Part shown: piece by piece, positions 1 through 9,345 of the stretch
How the letters are laid out: each line of letters opens with the position of its first letter
Numbering within the stretch: position 1 is the first letter of the stretch
NCBI RefSeq assembly: GCF_008710145.1
Contig: NZ_VYKL01000019.1
Coordinates: 1 to 64,000, forward strand
From: Niallia endozanthoxylica
GTDB lineage: Bacteria; Bacillota; Bacilli; Bacillales; Cytobacillaceae
Length of the DNA stretch: 64,000 nucleotides
Direction: 5' to 3'
Notes under the pieces: generated by a model
Told to the model about the DNA's origin: nothing
What the model saw: only the letters and a program-made list of their open reading frames with translations
Databases searched by the model: none
Translations under genes and position numbers: made by a program

Positions 1-114
1 CGGAGGTGCCTGGTTGTTTATATGCGTTATTTGATTACGGGCTTACTGTTTAACGGAGAAAAAATAATTGTGACTTTGCTGGATGGTACAGAAGTTGAAT
101 ATGATATTGAATAA
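1..114 (+). CDS. C-terminal end of an unidentified protein (cut by window edge)
   Basis: The frame starting at base 1 is open and ends at TAA 112-114. It encodes about 37 residues finishing in TLLDGTEVEYDIE. An internal ATG lies at 22, but with no clear ribosome binding site beyond the GGAGG at 2-6, which is about 15 bases away. It could therefore be either the tail of a longer gene entering from the left or a 30-codon gene starting at 22. A terminator follows directly. The product is not recognised. Confidence 0.4.
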   Translation, partial: RRCLVVYMRYLITGLLFNGEKIIVTLLDGTEVEYDIE

Positions 115-115
115 A

Positions 116-154
116 AGGCTTGGAGATGGTAGCCTCCAAGCCTTGTGTTTTTTC
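116..154 (+). terminator. rho-independent terminator
   Basis: An 11-bp stem (AAGGCTTGGAG paired with CTCCAAGCCTT) is followed by GTGTTTTTT. It ends the gene at 1-114 and lies just before the end of the convergent minus-strand gene at 169. Confidence 0.8.
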
Positions 155-168
155 TATTAAGTAAGGAA

Positions 169-1497
169 TTACTGTTTATATAATTCTAGGAAAGTATTTA
201 TTGCTTCTCTAATCTCATCTCTACCAAGCTTTGCTTCCTCAATTTTAATAATGTCACTATGTGCAGATCTATTTCTGTACTTATCCTTTATTTCTTCAAG
301 TGCATTTAAAAAGTTTAAATCAGTTATGTTTTCTTCAAAGTAATTTTGGATGAAGCTTTTAAAATCAATTAATAGGGGACTTTCTTTAGCTATATTTTTA
401 TTAAGTAAGTTCATAATAAATAGCATTGTTCCAAATTCAAAAAACCATTCATCGCTATTAGTATTGTTTATATATTTTCTCAACATCTTGGCGAATTTTT
501 GGGTATCCTGATTATATCCCTTCTCATTTTTGGAGAATAAATCCCAGTTGAATTCTCGATTAATTATTATTTTTCTTTTTTTTATATTAAAAACATATGC
601 CCTAAAAACCTTTTTGAGCATTTCATTTTCTAAAGTTCTACAATACTGTAATATGAAAGGGGATAAATCGACATCAGGTAATTTTGATAATTCGCCAAAA
701 AGAAATTCTGCAGTAGGCAAGTAACTTTTACTATAAGAATCAAGCTGATCCCAGTCAAAACTAAGCCAACGTTTTACAATGGATATGTACGTATCAATTT
801 CAATATTTTCAGATAGTAATCCATCGAGCTTATCATTAATAAGTAACATTTTCTCCTCAGTATCTAAGGCGGATATCTTAATACTATGTATCTTGTTATT
901 AATCTCTTGCACTAGACTTAATATATTTGTAACTTTTGAGTCAATATTTTCAACTTTTATACCTAAATCAGTCAGTTTCTTAAACATACTATTACATACG
1001 TTCATTACTTGTTCTAATTTTGTATATACATTTTCAACCTCATATTGTGCTACAGATTCTTTCACAAGATAGGTATTAGTCTCTTTATAAAACCTTTCTT
1101 TTACATTAACAAATTGCGCAGTATCCCCTAAATAATCTCGATAGAACCACTGAAGGATGTTAATTAACATTGGCATACAAACATGATAGTAATCGTCTTT
1201 ACCATCGATTTTATGTGCTGCATAATTTCTGTAAATTCTTATAGTATTCATCATCATGTAAATATCAGTTCGAAGATAACCTTTATTGAAACATTCATCT
1301 AGTATTTTTTTAGGAGAAATTCTATTCAAAGATAAAGGGTCTTGCAAATGCTCTTCTTTGGTTAACATAAAAATACTTATTAATTCTATTATTTGTCCAG
1401 CAGACAATGCCAATATATATTCTCCATTTGTTTTGGTAATAGAGGCAGTTCGCTCGATACAATCATCTATTTGTTCAAGCAATTTTATAGATTCCAT
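169..1497 (-). CDS. Protein with two HEPN-like motifs, partner of the NERD helicase
   Basis: 442 residues. I do not recognise a named family. Two motifs of the HEPN ribonuclease type (R-x4-H) are visible: RNYAAH near residue 90 in an all-helical N-terminal region, and RNRSAH near residue 412 close to the C-terminus. Between them (about residues 150-230) is a predicted coiled-coil stretch rich in hydrophobic heptads. The start ATG follows GGGAG. It lies 53 bases downstream of the NERD-helicase gene on the same strand, so the two probably form an operon. HEPN domains in this setting are usually RNA-cleaving effectors or toxins; that role here is inference. The motif may also be structural, as in DUF4145-like proteins. 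Confidence 0.65.
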   Translation of the reverse strand: MESIKLLEQIDDCIERTASITKTNGEYILALSAGQIIELISIFMLTKEEHLQDPLSLNRISPKKILDECFNKGYLRTDIYMMMNTIRIYRNYAAHKIDGKDDYYHVCMPMLINILQWFYRDYLGDTAQFVNVKERFYKETNTYLVKESVAQYEVENVYTKLEQVMNVCNSMFKKLTDLGIKVENIDSKVTNILSLVQEINNKIHSIKISALDTEEKMLLINDKLDGLLSENIEIDTYISIVKRWLSFDWDQLDSYSKSYLPTAEFLFGELSKLPDVDLSPFILQYCRTLENEMLKKVFRAYVFNIKKRKIIINREFNWDLFSKNEKGYNQDTQKFAKMLRKYINNTNSDEWFFEFGTMLFIMNLLNKNIAKESPLLIDFKSFIQNYFEENITDLNFLNALEEIKDKYRNRSAHSDIIKIEEAKLGRDEIREAINTFLELYKQ

Positions 1498-1550
1498 TAG
1501 TTTTATCTCCCATCATATAAAAATGATTAATCAACACACAGGGTACATAT

Positions 1551-3452
1551 CTAAAAAGGCAATTCCACCTCAAAGTGACCATCAAAAATAGATGACAAAT
1601 GGTCATATTCAGGTAAATAGTTTAAGCATGTGAATGTATACTCTCCATTGTCAGCTCTTCCTTTTACTCGTGACATACTTATAAATAATGCATTTTGAAC
1701 AGCTTCAAGTGGTGGATTTCCCATAATAATTTGCTCCCCATTATAATTAGTAGTCGGAGAGTCTAAAATAAGTAATACGTTGGGTGTTTGCCAACCTTTG
1801 AAACTATGGTAAGAAGAAACTTTTAAACGACCAGTTCCTCCCTGGAATTTCCACTTTTCTACTCTTCTACGTTCTCTGTCTTGTTGTCTATTTAAATCAT
1901 AAACATGAGAAGTCTCGGCACCGAGATTATTAACATACTTTACTATTTCAGCGCCGGTATTTTCATTAGTTGTTAAAATAGTGATATCCTCTAGTTGGTT
2001 AGAACCGTATAAATGCCGAAGATGTTGCTCAATTTGTTGTAACTTTTCTAGACGGGTATGAGGGCGATAATTATGCCAAAATGTTTTTTGAAAGAAACTT
2101 TCTTGTTCTTGTTTAGCCAATAAAATATCTTCACCATCGAGTTGTAATTTCTGTCTTACTAAAGCAATTTTTTGAACTATCTTATTTGGCAATCTGTGTG
2201 TATATTTTAAGTGACCTGGCTTTCCTCTAAAACCTATATCCTTTATTTGTTCACTGTCCTCTATCCATACACCATGGCCATATAAATTTTGTGCTTTGTC
2301 ATACACAATAAATAATTCCCCTCTATCGGTGAAAAAGTTCTTTAAAAAACGTATCCAATCAGCCTTGAAGTCTTGTCCCTCATCAATTAGGATATAGTCA
2401 AATTTAAGATGGGGTTTTATGGCGTGCGATTGAAAGTAATCATTTGCAGCTTTCATAAGAGTGATTTCATAACCCTCATTTTCATTCTCGTCATCAAAAT
2501 TCACCTCTAATTGGTGTTCTGTTAAAAGCAATTTAAGAAAGTCATGGAAATGACTAATAGTAATGTGCGATTTTAGCTTTTTTCGTTCCCCTTGATATTT
2601 TCCTGGACCAAATTGTTGACTACAAAGATCTCTTAAATAGTGTCTTAATGTAATATTAAAACTCAAAATTAAGACTTGTTTGTCTATTTTCGCTGCTTGA
2701 GTGGCCTTTTCAGCAATTATTATTGATTTTCCTGAACCAGCGACTCCGCTCCATCTACGAATGGAACCAGGACTTAAACTTGCTAACTTTTTTTGATCAC
2801 TTGTTAAAGTAAAAGGTTGCCGACGTTCATAGTTATAATCAGCATGTTGGAGTTGTAGGTTTAACTCAGATACTAAATTTTCAAGTAAACCATTCTGTGA
2901 AAAGCTTGAATAGTTTCTGGATAGCGCATAAGTATGTTCATTGTGATTTAATCGATTTTCAGAGTTTCCTATATAATCTATATCTATTTTGGTCCATACT
3001 TTTGTATGGCTATCAAAAGCATTACAATAATTCATAGCTGCATGTTTAGTTGCATAGTGAAAATAAACAATCGTTTCAATACATGAAAAATAACGAGAAA
3101 ACCTTTCAGATAGATTGACACTTGAAAGCAGCTGGTAATGTAAAATGTTTTTCTTATAATATTCCACTTGATTTATAGGATTGCTTTTATAATAATTTCC
3201 ATCGGTACCACGAATATAGCCATTTCTATTGTATACCTCAGAGTTTAAATTCCAGTCCTTAACTTCTATAATTAAAATACCTTTTTGAGGATTCGTTAAA
3301 ACAAAATCCGGTTTCATAGAGTTAATATGGGGTTGTTCAAATACTGTCCAGCCTTCAAATCTAGTACTTGTTCTGAACATCTCTAATAAATATTTTTCTC
3401 CCTCTGTTCTTGGATCATTTGGATTAAAGTTTTCAATAATTGTTGCAGGCAT
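1551..3452 (-). CDS. NERD-domain UvrD/Rep-like superfamily 1 helicase
   Basis: About 633 residues. An N-terminal NERD (nuclease-related) domain spans roughly residues 15-120, with the D...EVK core visible as DFVLTNPQKGILIIEVKDW. A superfamily 1 helicase/ATPase follows: Walker A GVAGSGKS near residue 235, Walker B ILIDEGQDF near 355, and late motifs around SSYHSFKGWQTPNVLL and FISMSRVKG. I chose the ATG at 3452, not the GTG nine bases upstream, because GAGGTG sits at the right distance. It is the first gene of a minus-strand pair with the double-HEPN protein. NERD helicases occur in phage-defence loci; action on foreign DNA is inferred, not shown. Confidence 0.8.
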   Translation of the reverse strand: MPATIIENFNPNDPRTEGEKYLLEMFRTSTRFEGWTVFEQPHINSMKPDFVLTNPQKGILIIEVKDWNLNSEVYNRNGYIRGTDGNYYKSNPINQVEYYKKNILHYQLLSSVNLSERFSRYFSCIETIVYFHYATKHAAMNYCNAFDSHTKVWTKIDIDYIGNSENRLNHNEHTYALSRNYSSFSQNGLLENLVSELNLQLQHADYNYERRQPFTLTSDQKKLASLSPGSIRRWSGVAGSGKSIIIAEKATQAAKIDKQVLILSFNITLRHYLRDLCSQQFGPGKYQGERKKLKSHITISHFHDFLKLLLTEHQLEVNFDDENENEGYEITLMKAANDYFQSHAIKPHLKFDYILIDEGQDFKADWIRFLKNFFTDRGELFIVYDKAQNLYGHGVWIEDSEQIKDIGFRGKPGHLKYTHRLPNKIVQKIALVRQKLQLDGEDILLAKQEQESFFQKTFWHNYRPHTRLEKLQQIEQHLRHLYGSNQLEDITILTTNENTGAEIVKYVNNLGAETSHVYDLNRQQDRERRRVEKWKFQGGTGRLKVSSYHSFKGWQTPNVLLILDSPTTNYNGEQIIMGNPPLEAVQNALFISMSRVKGRADNGEYTFTCLNYLPEYDHLSSIFDGHFEVELPF

Positions 3453-3676
3453 TAATAACACCTCACAGTAGTATTTAGTACTTTTATCATATTACAAAAA
3501 ACTTAAACATTGGGAAAAAATTAGTAATTTATTGAAAACCTATAATACATAAAATTATAATGGAGTTGATGGAGTCGAATACATAAATAAAATTGGATAC
3601 TATCGTACTAGGCTTTGAAGTCAAATAAATTTATTCGGCATTTCATATTAACTATATGCAAAGCGAAGTGATTTAA

Positions 3677-4514
3677 ATGCTTACCATTGAAGAATACGTT
3701 GCAAGGAGAAAAAAAGAAGATAAGATTGATGAATTTAATATAGATGAAAGAAATGAAAATATGAGGCTATGCGTTAATTACGTCTTTGAATATTTTAATA
3801 ATTACTTAAACATTACTGAAGCAGAAGAAAAAACTGCACTAAAAGATGAGAAATTAACTAAATATCAGCAGCAGCTAAAGGAATATGATCCTGAAATAAT
3901 TGACTGGTTAACAGGTATATATTCTGAATACGGTAAGCAAATAAACAAAAACATTGGAAATATATTAAAAGAAGATATGTTCTTTTGTCTATACAGCTCC
4001 GATAGGGAATTCAGATCGTTATCCTATGATTGTTATTCGAAGTTGATTAAAAAGCATCCTTTTATAAAGGATCAAACAGAGATGTTGTTTTTATTTATTA
4101 AGGATTATCACAGGGTAATGAGTCAGAGAGGAATGCAAAGTGAGGGTGTGTTCATTTCAGATGAGTTAAATGAATGGATACAAAAAACGTGGACAAAATA
4201 CCAGGTTAATCTGCGTGAATTTTCGTTCCGGTGGGTGAATTACTTCTGGGACAATGACAATTTTTTGGCCAGCTTCTCATAGGAAAAAGAGTACTACTAA
4301 TTATAGGAAATACGATTATGATTTTAAACAAAAAAGCAATTTGTTTAATTTAGATTCTCTTTATAGGAAAATGCCGAAAAAGTCATATACAAAAGGAAGA
4401 AAACAGGAATTTGAGATACTGATGATGTATTACTGGCTCCATGAATTAAATGGTGGTGAAGACTATTGGCAGGAATATCTTTCTAAGACATTGCCTTATT
4501 TGCAATCGGAATAA
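3677..4514 (+). pseudogene. Frameshifted gene of unknown function, upstream of the nuclease pair
   Basis: Two overlapping reading frames together look like one protein of about 280 residues. The first runs 3677-4282 (201 aa, beginning MLTIEEYVARRKKEDK). The second is open to 4514 (ending KTLPYLQSE). They meet at a run of six T at 4260-4265; removal of one T would fuse them as NDNFWPASHRKK. The protein is hydrophilic, mostly helical, with no recognised domain. It precedes the PD-(D/E)XK and HNH nuclease genes on the same strand, so it probably belongs to that system. It may be a true pseudogene, a sequencing error in the T run, or a slippage-expressed gene. Confidence 0.6.
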
Positions 4515-4568
4515 ATAAAAATGGGTGATTAGCACGATTTATAATAATAAATCATTGGAGGTGAGACT

Positions 4569-5546
4569 TTGCCAAGTTTTAAATTACATGGGAGAGATGT
4601 TAATAGCATTTTTCAGTTGATGGGCTACAAAGAGAATGATATTAGTCATAGTACTGCCTGGGTATTAAGTAAATGTGGAGCTATGCTTGAAATTTTTATA
4701 AAGGATGTATGTGGAGTAGTTGGTTTCAACAAGGAGAACGTTGAGATATGTGTACAGGAATATGACAAAGGTTCTGGTATTACGGATATTGAGATTAGAG
4801 ATGATAAAGATTTTTTCATAATAGTCGAAGCTAAGCGGGGATGGGTCCTTCCCTCAAAGGGACAGTTACTTAAGTACGCGAATCGTGATTCTTTTAAAAA
4901 GAGCTATGCTAAATACAAAGTGATTGTAACCCTTTCAGAATGTTCGAAAGAGTATGCGTATCATAATCTAGAAATAAAGGACGCGAATGGTGTTCCAATT
5001 AAGCATGTATCGTGGAAGGATGTTCATGATTTTACTGCAGCTGCTTATTCATCTTCTTCCAATTCAGAAAAAAAGCTACTAAAGGAGTTGCAAGTTTATT
5101 TAAGGGGGTTAGTGACAATGCAAAATCAAAATTCAAATGAAGTATATGTTGTATCACTTGGTTCTGGTAAACCTGATGATTGCTCATTGACTTGGATTGA
5201 TATTGTGAAGAAAAAGAATAAATATTTTCATCCAATGGGTGGTAGTGGCTGGCCAAAAGAACCACCAAATTACATAGCCTTTAGGTACGATGGAAAGCTC
5301 CAATCAATACACCATATAGAAGGGTATGATGTTTCAACAAACCTTCACAATATTATAACTGAAATGCCAGATAGGGAATGGGAACCACTCTTTATTTATA
5401 ACCTAGGTCCTGCAATCAAGCCATCAAAAGAAGTCAAGACGGGAAAGATTTATCCGAGCGGTCGAGTGTGGTGCCATTTAGATACACTACTTACATGTGA
5501 TACTATTTCAGATGCCAGAGACCTTACGAAGAAAAGAATGGAGTAG
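4569..5546 (+). CDS. PD-(D/E)XK-type nuclease
   Basis: 325 residues, TTG start preceded by GGAGGTGAGA. The core of a PD-(D/E)XK fold is visible near residues 73-93: TDIEIRD then FFIIVEAKRG, giving the D...E-x-K triad. The rest (about residues 180-325) is a separate, more aromatic domain with GGSGWPKEPPNYIAF and no family I can name. It is followed after 17 bases by the SRA-like/HNH gene, so the two are co-transcribed. The likely role is cutting of foreign or modified DNA in a restriction system; this is inference from fold and neighbour. Confidence 0.7.
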   Translation: MPSFKLHGRDVNSIFQLMGYKENDISHSTAWVLSKCGAMLEIFIKDVCGVVGFNKENVEICVQEYDKGSGITDIEIRDDKDFFIIVEAKRGWVLPSKGQLLKYANRDSFKKSYAKYKVIVTLSECSKEYAYHNLEIKDANGVPIKHVSWKDVHDFTAAAYSSSSNSEKKLLKELQVYLRGLVTMQNQNSNEVYVVSLGSGKPDDCSLTWIDIVKKKNKYFHPMGGSGWPKEPPNYIAFRYDGKLQSIHHIEGYDVSTNLHNIITEMPDREWEPLFIYNLGPAIKPSKEVKTGKIYPSGRVWCHLDTLLTCDTISDARDLTKKRME

Positions 5547-5563
5547 TTTAGGAGGGATAGACT

Positions 5564-6391
5564 GTGAGTTTTGATACTGGGTTAAAGCATGGTGAGATAA
5601 TTAATAACAATAGATTAAGAGAAATATTTAGTTGTGGCAACATGGGTGGAATGCGTAGGTCTCTAACTACAAACACACTTGTTATTATTTCTGATCATAC
5701 AAAAGGATTATATGAGGATAAATGGATTGGCGATATTCTTCACTACACTGGTATGGGGAAGAAAGGTAACCAAGAGATTAATAAGAACCAAAATAGAACT
5801 CTTAGTGAATCTAATCATAACGGTGTAGATGTACATTTATTTGAAGTGTTTAAAGAGAACAATTACATATATAGAGGCAAAGTAAAATTAGTAGACGAGC
5901 CGTATCAAGAAAAACAAAAAGATGAAGATGGGTTTATAAGGGATGTTTGGATCTTTCCTCTAAAAGTGATCGATGATCAAGCTTCAAATCTGGTTGATGA
6001 AAGAATCATCAAGGATAACTACGAACAAAAGGAAAAACAAGCAAAGAGATTGTCCAATGATGAGTTACATAGAAAGGTACTAGAAAGTCAATCCTCTAAA
6101 ACTAGTATAAGAAAAACGGCGACAAAAACCTATGAACGTAATGCGTATGTTAGCGAATATGGCAAGCGACGAGCGAATGGGGTTTGTCAGCTTTGTGAGG
6201 AATCTGCCCCATTTAATAATAAGAAGGGTGAGCCTTACCTTGAAACGCATCATATAGTCTGGCTTTCTCAAGGCGGTCCGGGTACGATTGAGAATACGGT
6301 TGCACTCTGTCCGAATTGTCACCGTAAGATGCATGTTTTAGATAGGGGCGAGGATAAAAGTATTTTATTAAATAAAGCAGGGGAGATATAA
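5564..6391 (+). CDS. HNH endonuclease with N-terminal SRA/DUF3427-like reader domain (type IV restriction-like)
   Basis: 275 residues, GTG start after GGAGGG. The N-terminal part (about residues 10-145) resembles the SRA/DUF3427 type of DNA-reading domain, with the characteristic HYTGMGKKGNQ and VHLFEVF segments. The C-terminal part is a zinc-binding HNH nuclease: CQLC near residue 209, ETHHIVWLSQGG, then CPNCHRKMH. This arrangement is that of ScoMcrA-type enzymes, which cut DNA carrying modified bases or phosphorothioate. Which modification is read here cannot be told from the sequence. It is the last gene of a three-gene plus-strand group starting at 3677. Confidence 0.75.
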   Translation: MSFDTGLKHGEIINNNRLREIFSCGNMGGMRRSLTTNTLVIISDHTKGLYEDKWIGDILHYTGMGKKGNQEINKNQNRTLSESNHNGVDVHLFEVFKENNYIYRGKVKLVDEPYQEKQKDEDGFIRDVWIFPLKVIDDQASNLVDERIIKDNYEQKEKQAKRLSNDELHRKVLESQSSKTSIRKTATKTYERNAYVSEYGKRRANGVCQLCEESAPFNNKKGEPYLETHHIVWLSQGGPGTIENTVALCPNCHRKMHVLDRGEDKSILLNKAGEI

Positions 6392-6492
6392 AAGTTGCTC
6401 ATGTAGACAGTATCTCTTATTAGCACATTTCAGAATGTTTATTGATTTCCGTGTAAAATATATCTAATGAAAAGACCGAGGAGATAGTTTAA

Positions 6493-7740
6493 ATGTCTGA
6501 AGATAAAATGATAAATAACTCAAATGAAATTAGTGAAATTGTTGTCTTTAACACTATAGGCGATGAGCTTTCTTTGGAAAAAGTAACTGATGATAAATTG
6601 GAAGCAAAGAAAAAATACAGGGAGGTCTTTGTATCTGACTTGTCATTGATGACGGGTAACATTTCACAGACGGCATTGCAAGTTGCTAATCAAGGAATGA
6701 CTTTAGCCCAGATTGCTAAACAAGCACCTAATGGCTTGTTTACTGCAACTGCGAATCCGGCCAATTTGTCTAAATTTGCAAATGGAACTACATCAACAAT
6801 GGTGCGAGATGCGTCGGGACGTCTAGTCGAGCACGCTGGTTTTGCTGAAGTTGGTTTAAGGGCTTCAATGATGAATCCGGCCATTTATCTATCGGCAGGA
6901 ATGCAAGTAATGTCAGCTGTTTCAGGGACATATTATTTGAAGGAAATTAATGATCAAATTACAGATATGGATGCGAAATTAGATGAACTTCAAAGATTTC
7001 ATCATGATACAAGTATTGGGCGTTTGATTGCAGCTAGAAAGGGCTTGTCTGAAATTGTAAATAGAGAATTTGTTGATACTACTGATTTATCTGCAATTAG
7101 GAACTATAAAAAAACTGCAGATGAAATTCATGAAGAATATATATATCGTTTAAAAAGACAAGAAAGTGAGGATAAGAAGCTTTCGGATATTAATTACACA
7201 ATTTTAATTGCTTTTGAGGCCAATAAATTATCTCTGTTTGCAGAACTAATTGAGATTGGTACAAGAATGAAGATCGGTGGTCAAATTGAAATTATTAATG
7301 GACTAACAAGCCAATTAAAACAAAATTATGCTAATAGTTTTTATCATAATAATGAATTAGAAGTTGAGAAGATCTATTCAATGATACAGCAGCGGAGTAG
7401 TAATGAATTGGTTGATAAAAATATAAAATTTGAAAAATCATTAGATAAATTAACTGATAATTATATTTCTACTGGTTGGGGCATTCTACCTGAAATTGGA
7501 ATCAGGATGTTTTTTGCTGGTAAAGCTAAAAGAGATGTTAATAAAGCAAAAGAAAAAGTTGAGTTAGAAAAGAAAAACTTGAGCAAAGTAAAAAAAGGTA
7601 TGAAACAAAACAAGGAGAGCGATGGAATTGATAATATTATTGATGAAGTCGTTAAACTACAATATAAAGAAACAGAAATTCTGTATATTCCTACCGAAAA
7701 TAACAAACAACGAGTATTTGTGCCAATTGAAGATCAGTAA
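6493..7740 (+). CDS. Unknown 415-residue protein with a central hydrophobic stretch and coiled coils
   Basis: No family recognised. RBS GAGGAGAT precedes the ATG. Residues 50-130 are rich in Ala, Thr, Asn and Gly (NISQTALQVANQGMTLAQ). A mildly hydrophobic segment follows at about 133-152 (NPAIYLSAGMQVMSAVSGTYYL), then long amphipathic helices to about residue 300, a second Gly/Phe segment near 332-345 (GWGILPEIGIRMFFAG), and a Lys-rich tail. The layout, helices around short hydrophobic stretches, is compatible with a membrane-acting effector, but that is only a suggestion. It stands 101 bases after the HNH gene and may be part of the same defence cluster. Confidence 0.6.
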   Translation: MSEDKMINNSNEISEIVVFNTIGDELSLEKVTDDKLEAKKKYREVFVSDLSLMTGNISQTALQVANQGMTLAQIAKQAPNGLFTATANPANLSKFANGTTSTMVRDASGRLVEHAGFAEVGLRASMMNPAIYLSAGMQVMSAVSGTYYLKEINDQITDMDAKLDELQRFHHDTSIGRLIAARKGLSEIVNREFVDTTDLSAIRNYKKTADEIHEEYIYRLKRQESEDKKLSDINYTILIAFEANKLSLFAELIEIGTRMKIGGQIEIINGLTSQLKQNYANSFYHNNELEVEKIYSMIQQRSSNELVDKNIKFEKSLDKLTDNYISTGWGILPEIGIRMFFAGKAKRDVNKAKEKVELEKKNLSKVKKGMKQNKESDGIDNIIDEVVKLQYKETEILYIPTENNKQRVFVPIEDQ

Positions 7741-7870
7741 AATGTTTGAGTCCCCCTGAAATTAGGGGGGTACATCATTACGCAAAAACGAATTTACGCG
7801 TTTCAGTATCATCAATCTATCAAAACACACGTGGTATGTGGAAACGTAATCTACGTTTAAGACAAAATAA
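7741..7870. other. Intergenic segment with a GC hairpin
   Basis: Holds a short perfect hairpin, CCCCC tgaaatta GGGGGG, directly after the stop of the 6493-7740 gene, without a T run. Nothing coding is seen. Confidence 0.4.
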
Positions 7871-7905
7871 AAGAGCTTGGAATTGACCCAAGCTTTATCT
7901 TTTTT
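7871..7905. terminator. Bidirectional terminator-like hairpin
   Basis: AGCTTGG and CCAAGCT pair around a 7-base loop, with T-rich sequence (TTTATCTTTTTT) on the right and A-rich sequence on the left. It can serve both the plus-strand gene at 6493-7740 and the convergent fragment at 7936-8118. Confidence 0.65.
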
Positions 7906-7935
7906 AACAGACCCATTGAAGCTGATGGGTTCACA

Positions 7936-8118
7936 TTAATTAAAAATGTGCTCTTTAGCTTTTGCATAAATTGTTGACCGGGGAACGCCCTTCATTTTTA
8001 CAATATCATCAACACTTAGCCCTTTTGATTCTCTCTCAGCGTACAGTTTCAAAGCCTTCTTAACATCTTTTTCTGCCTGTCCAACAAGCCCGATGTGTTT
8101 TTCCTGGGCCTTGTACAA
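7936..8118 (-). pseudogene. Remnant of a serine recombinase C-terminal helix-turn-helix
   Basis: An open stretch of about 60 residues ending in SVDDIVKMKGVPRSTIYAKAK, which is the Hin/resolvase-type DNA-binding tail that follows a serine recombinase catalytic domain. The catalytic part is absent, and no good ribosome binding site precedes it. A related, frameshifted copy lies at 14934-15075. Both are probably scars of earlier mobile elements. Confidence 0.6.
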
Positions 8119-8267
8119 TGGTATAGGGTTGATTCATTAAAGTGAAGATAAAAAATTGCTTAAAATACCATATATTGGACGGTATTAGCCCCTTGTTTAA
8201 TTGTATGATTAACAAAGTAGCATTGTTATATCAATACTATTAAATAACTTATTGGGAGATTTTGATT

Positions 8268-8597
8268 ATGCCAAAGACTCATGACATAGCTGTAACTCTG
8301 GACAACGAATGGCTTAATGAATTTCAACTTGAAAATGTTGTAAGAAATCCTGAAATTAATTTCGGGTTATTAATAGCAAGCAGGGAGTGTCTCAATGAGT
8401 GCCAGGTGAATCTTTTTCTGTTACAGTTTGATGAAGATGATGAAAATTATTTTATTTTGAATGAAATAACAACATTTAGTTTTCAATCTGAATCCCATCA
8501 ACGTGATTTTATTAGAGCAATTCCCAATATGTCAGCTATAGATCTAATGATGTTTATTAGTACGAATGAACTCGATCCAGTAACAGCAAATAATTAA
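8268..8597 (+). CDS. Small acidic protein of unknown function
   Basis: 109 residues, ATG preferred over the TTG at 8262 because GGGAG (8254-8258) lies nine bases upstream. The sequence is acidic (EDDENYFILNE) with alternating hydrophobic residues suggesting a small alpha/beta fold. It is single, followed by its own terminator, and not recognised. An immunity-type or phage-derived protein is possible but unsupported. Confidence 0.6.
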   Translation: MPKTHDIAVTLDNEWLNEFQLENVVRNPEINFGLLIASRECLNECQVNLFLLQFDEDDENYFILNEITTFSFQSESHQRDFIRAIPNMSAIDLMMFISTNELDPVTANN

Positions 8598-8603
8598 AAT
8601 TGG

Positions 8604-8640
8604 AAAAGGCGATCTTTTAGAGGATCGTCTTTTTAATTTT
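8604..8640 (+). terminator. rho-independent terminator
   Basis: GGCGATC and GATCGTC pair around a short loop, followed by TTTTTAATTTTT. It ends the gene at 8268-8597. Confidence 0.8.
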
Positions 8641-8815
8641 TATAACTATAGGGTTGTAAGTCAACGCGAGACTTTACGTAATATTGGAATTACCTAAGAT
8701 CATGATGAGGTATTATGAACTTTAAATCTTTAATAAAGGGAATATTTATTAAGTCTCGAATCTATAATTGAATATAAATTTGAAAGCAAATAATAAAAAA
8801 GGAGTCGGAAATAAA

Positions 8816-9241
8816 ATGGAAGCAATCAGAAGATGTGTTAGGTATGCTGATTTTCCGGATACTACAAATGGATTTATTGGATTTAAGCAATTTCCTGATG
8901 ACGACAGAGCTGTCCGTCCATTTATACCGAAGAAAAAAAATAGTGATCGCGGAATAGCATATGTTCAAATAGATTCCCCAGAGAAAATGAATGAAATAGC
9001 AAGACAAGTCGGTGCTAAAACAAGAGGCGAATTTATTAATGAACATGGAGAACCTTGGAAGGATGACTATGCTGAATATTTATCAGAAAAAATAGGTGAT
9101 TATTTGGTAGGTTACGAAGAAAGAGGTAAAGGGTTACTAGTGCATGTATACAATGAGGAAAAGAAAATTGATCAATGGCTAGAGCTTTGGTGTCCACGTG
9201 GAGAATTTGTTATTAGGAAAAATAGTAGATATAGAAGTTAA
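8816..9241 (+). CDS. Unknown 141-residue protein
   Basis: The ATG at 8816 is chosen because AAGGAG lies ten bases upstream; a longer frame from 8768 has no ribosome binding site. The protein begins MEAIRRCVRYADFPDTT and has basic and aromatic patches (FIPKKKNSDRG, WLELWCPRGEF). No family recognised. It stands alone in a run of orphan genes. Confidence 0.55.
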   Translation: MEAIRRCVRYADFPDTTNGFIGFKQFPDDDRAVRPFIPKKKNSDRGIAYVQIDSPEKMNEIARQVGAKTRGEFINEHGEPWKDDYAEYLSEKIGDYLVGYEERGKGLLVHVYNEEKKIDQWLELWCPRGEFVIRKNSRYRS

Positions 9242-9345
9242 ATATAAATGAGTTATTTCTATAAGAAAGAGAAATAACACTATCCATCGCAACGCGAGAT
9301 ACTTTGTTATAAAGGAATAAATCAAGACAAAGTAAACAACTGTTT

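Noticed and set aside
169..6391. Known named defence system (Gabija, Zorya, Septu and others)
   Set aside because: None of the required partner domains (OLD nuclease, ZorAB, PtuA) is present; the genes are described individually.
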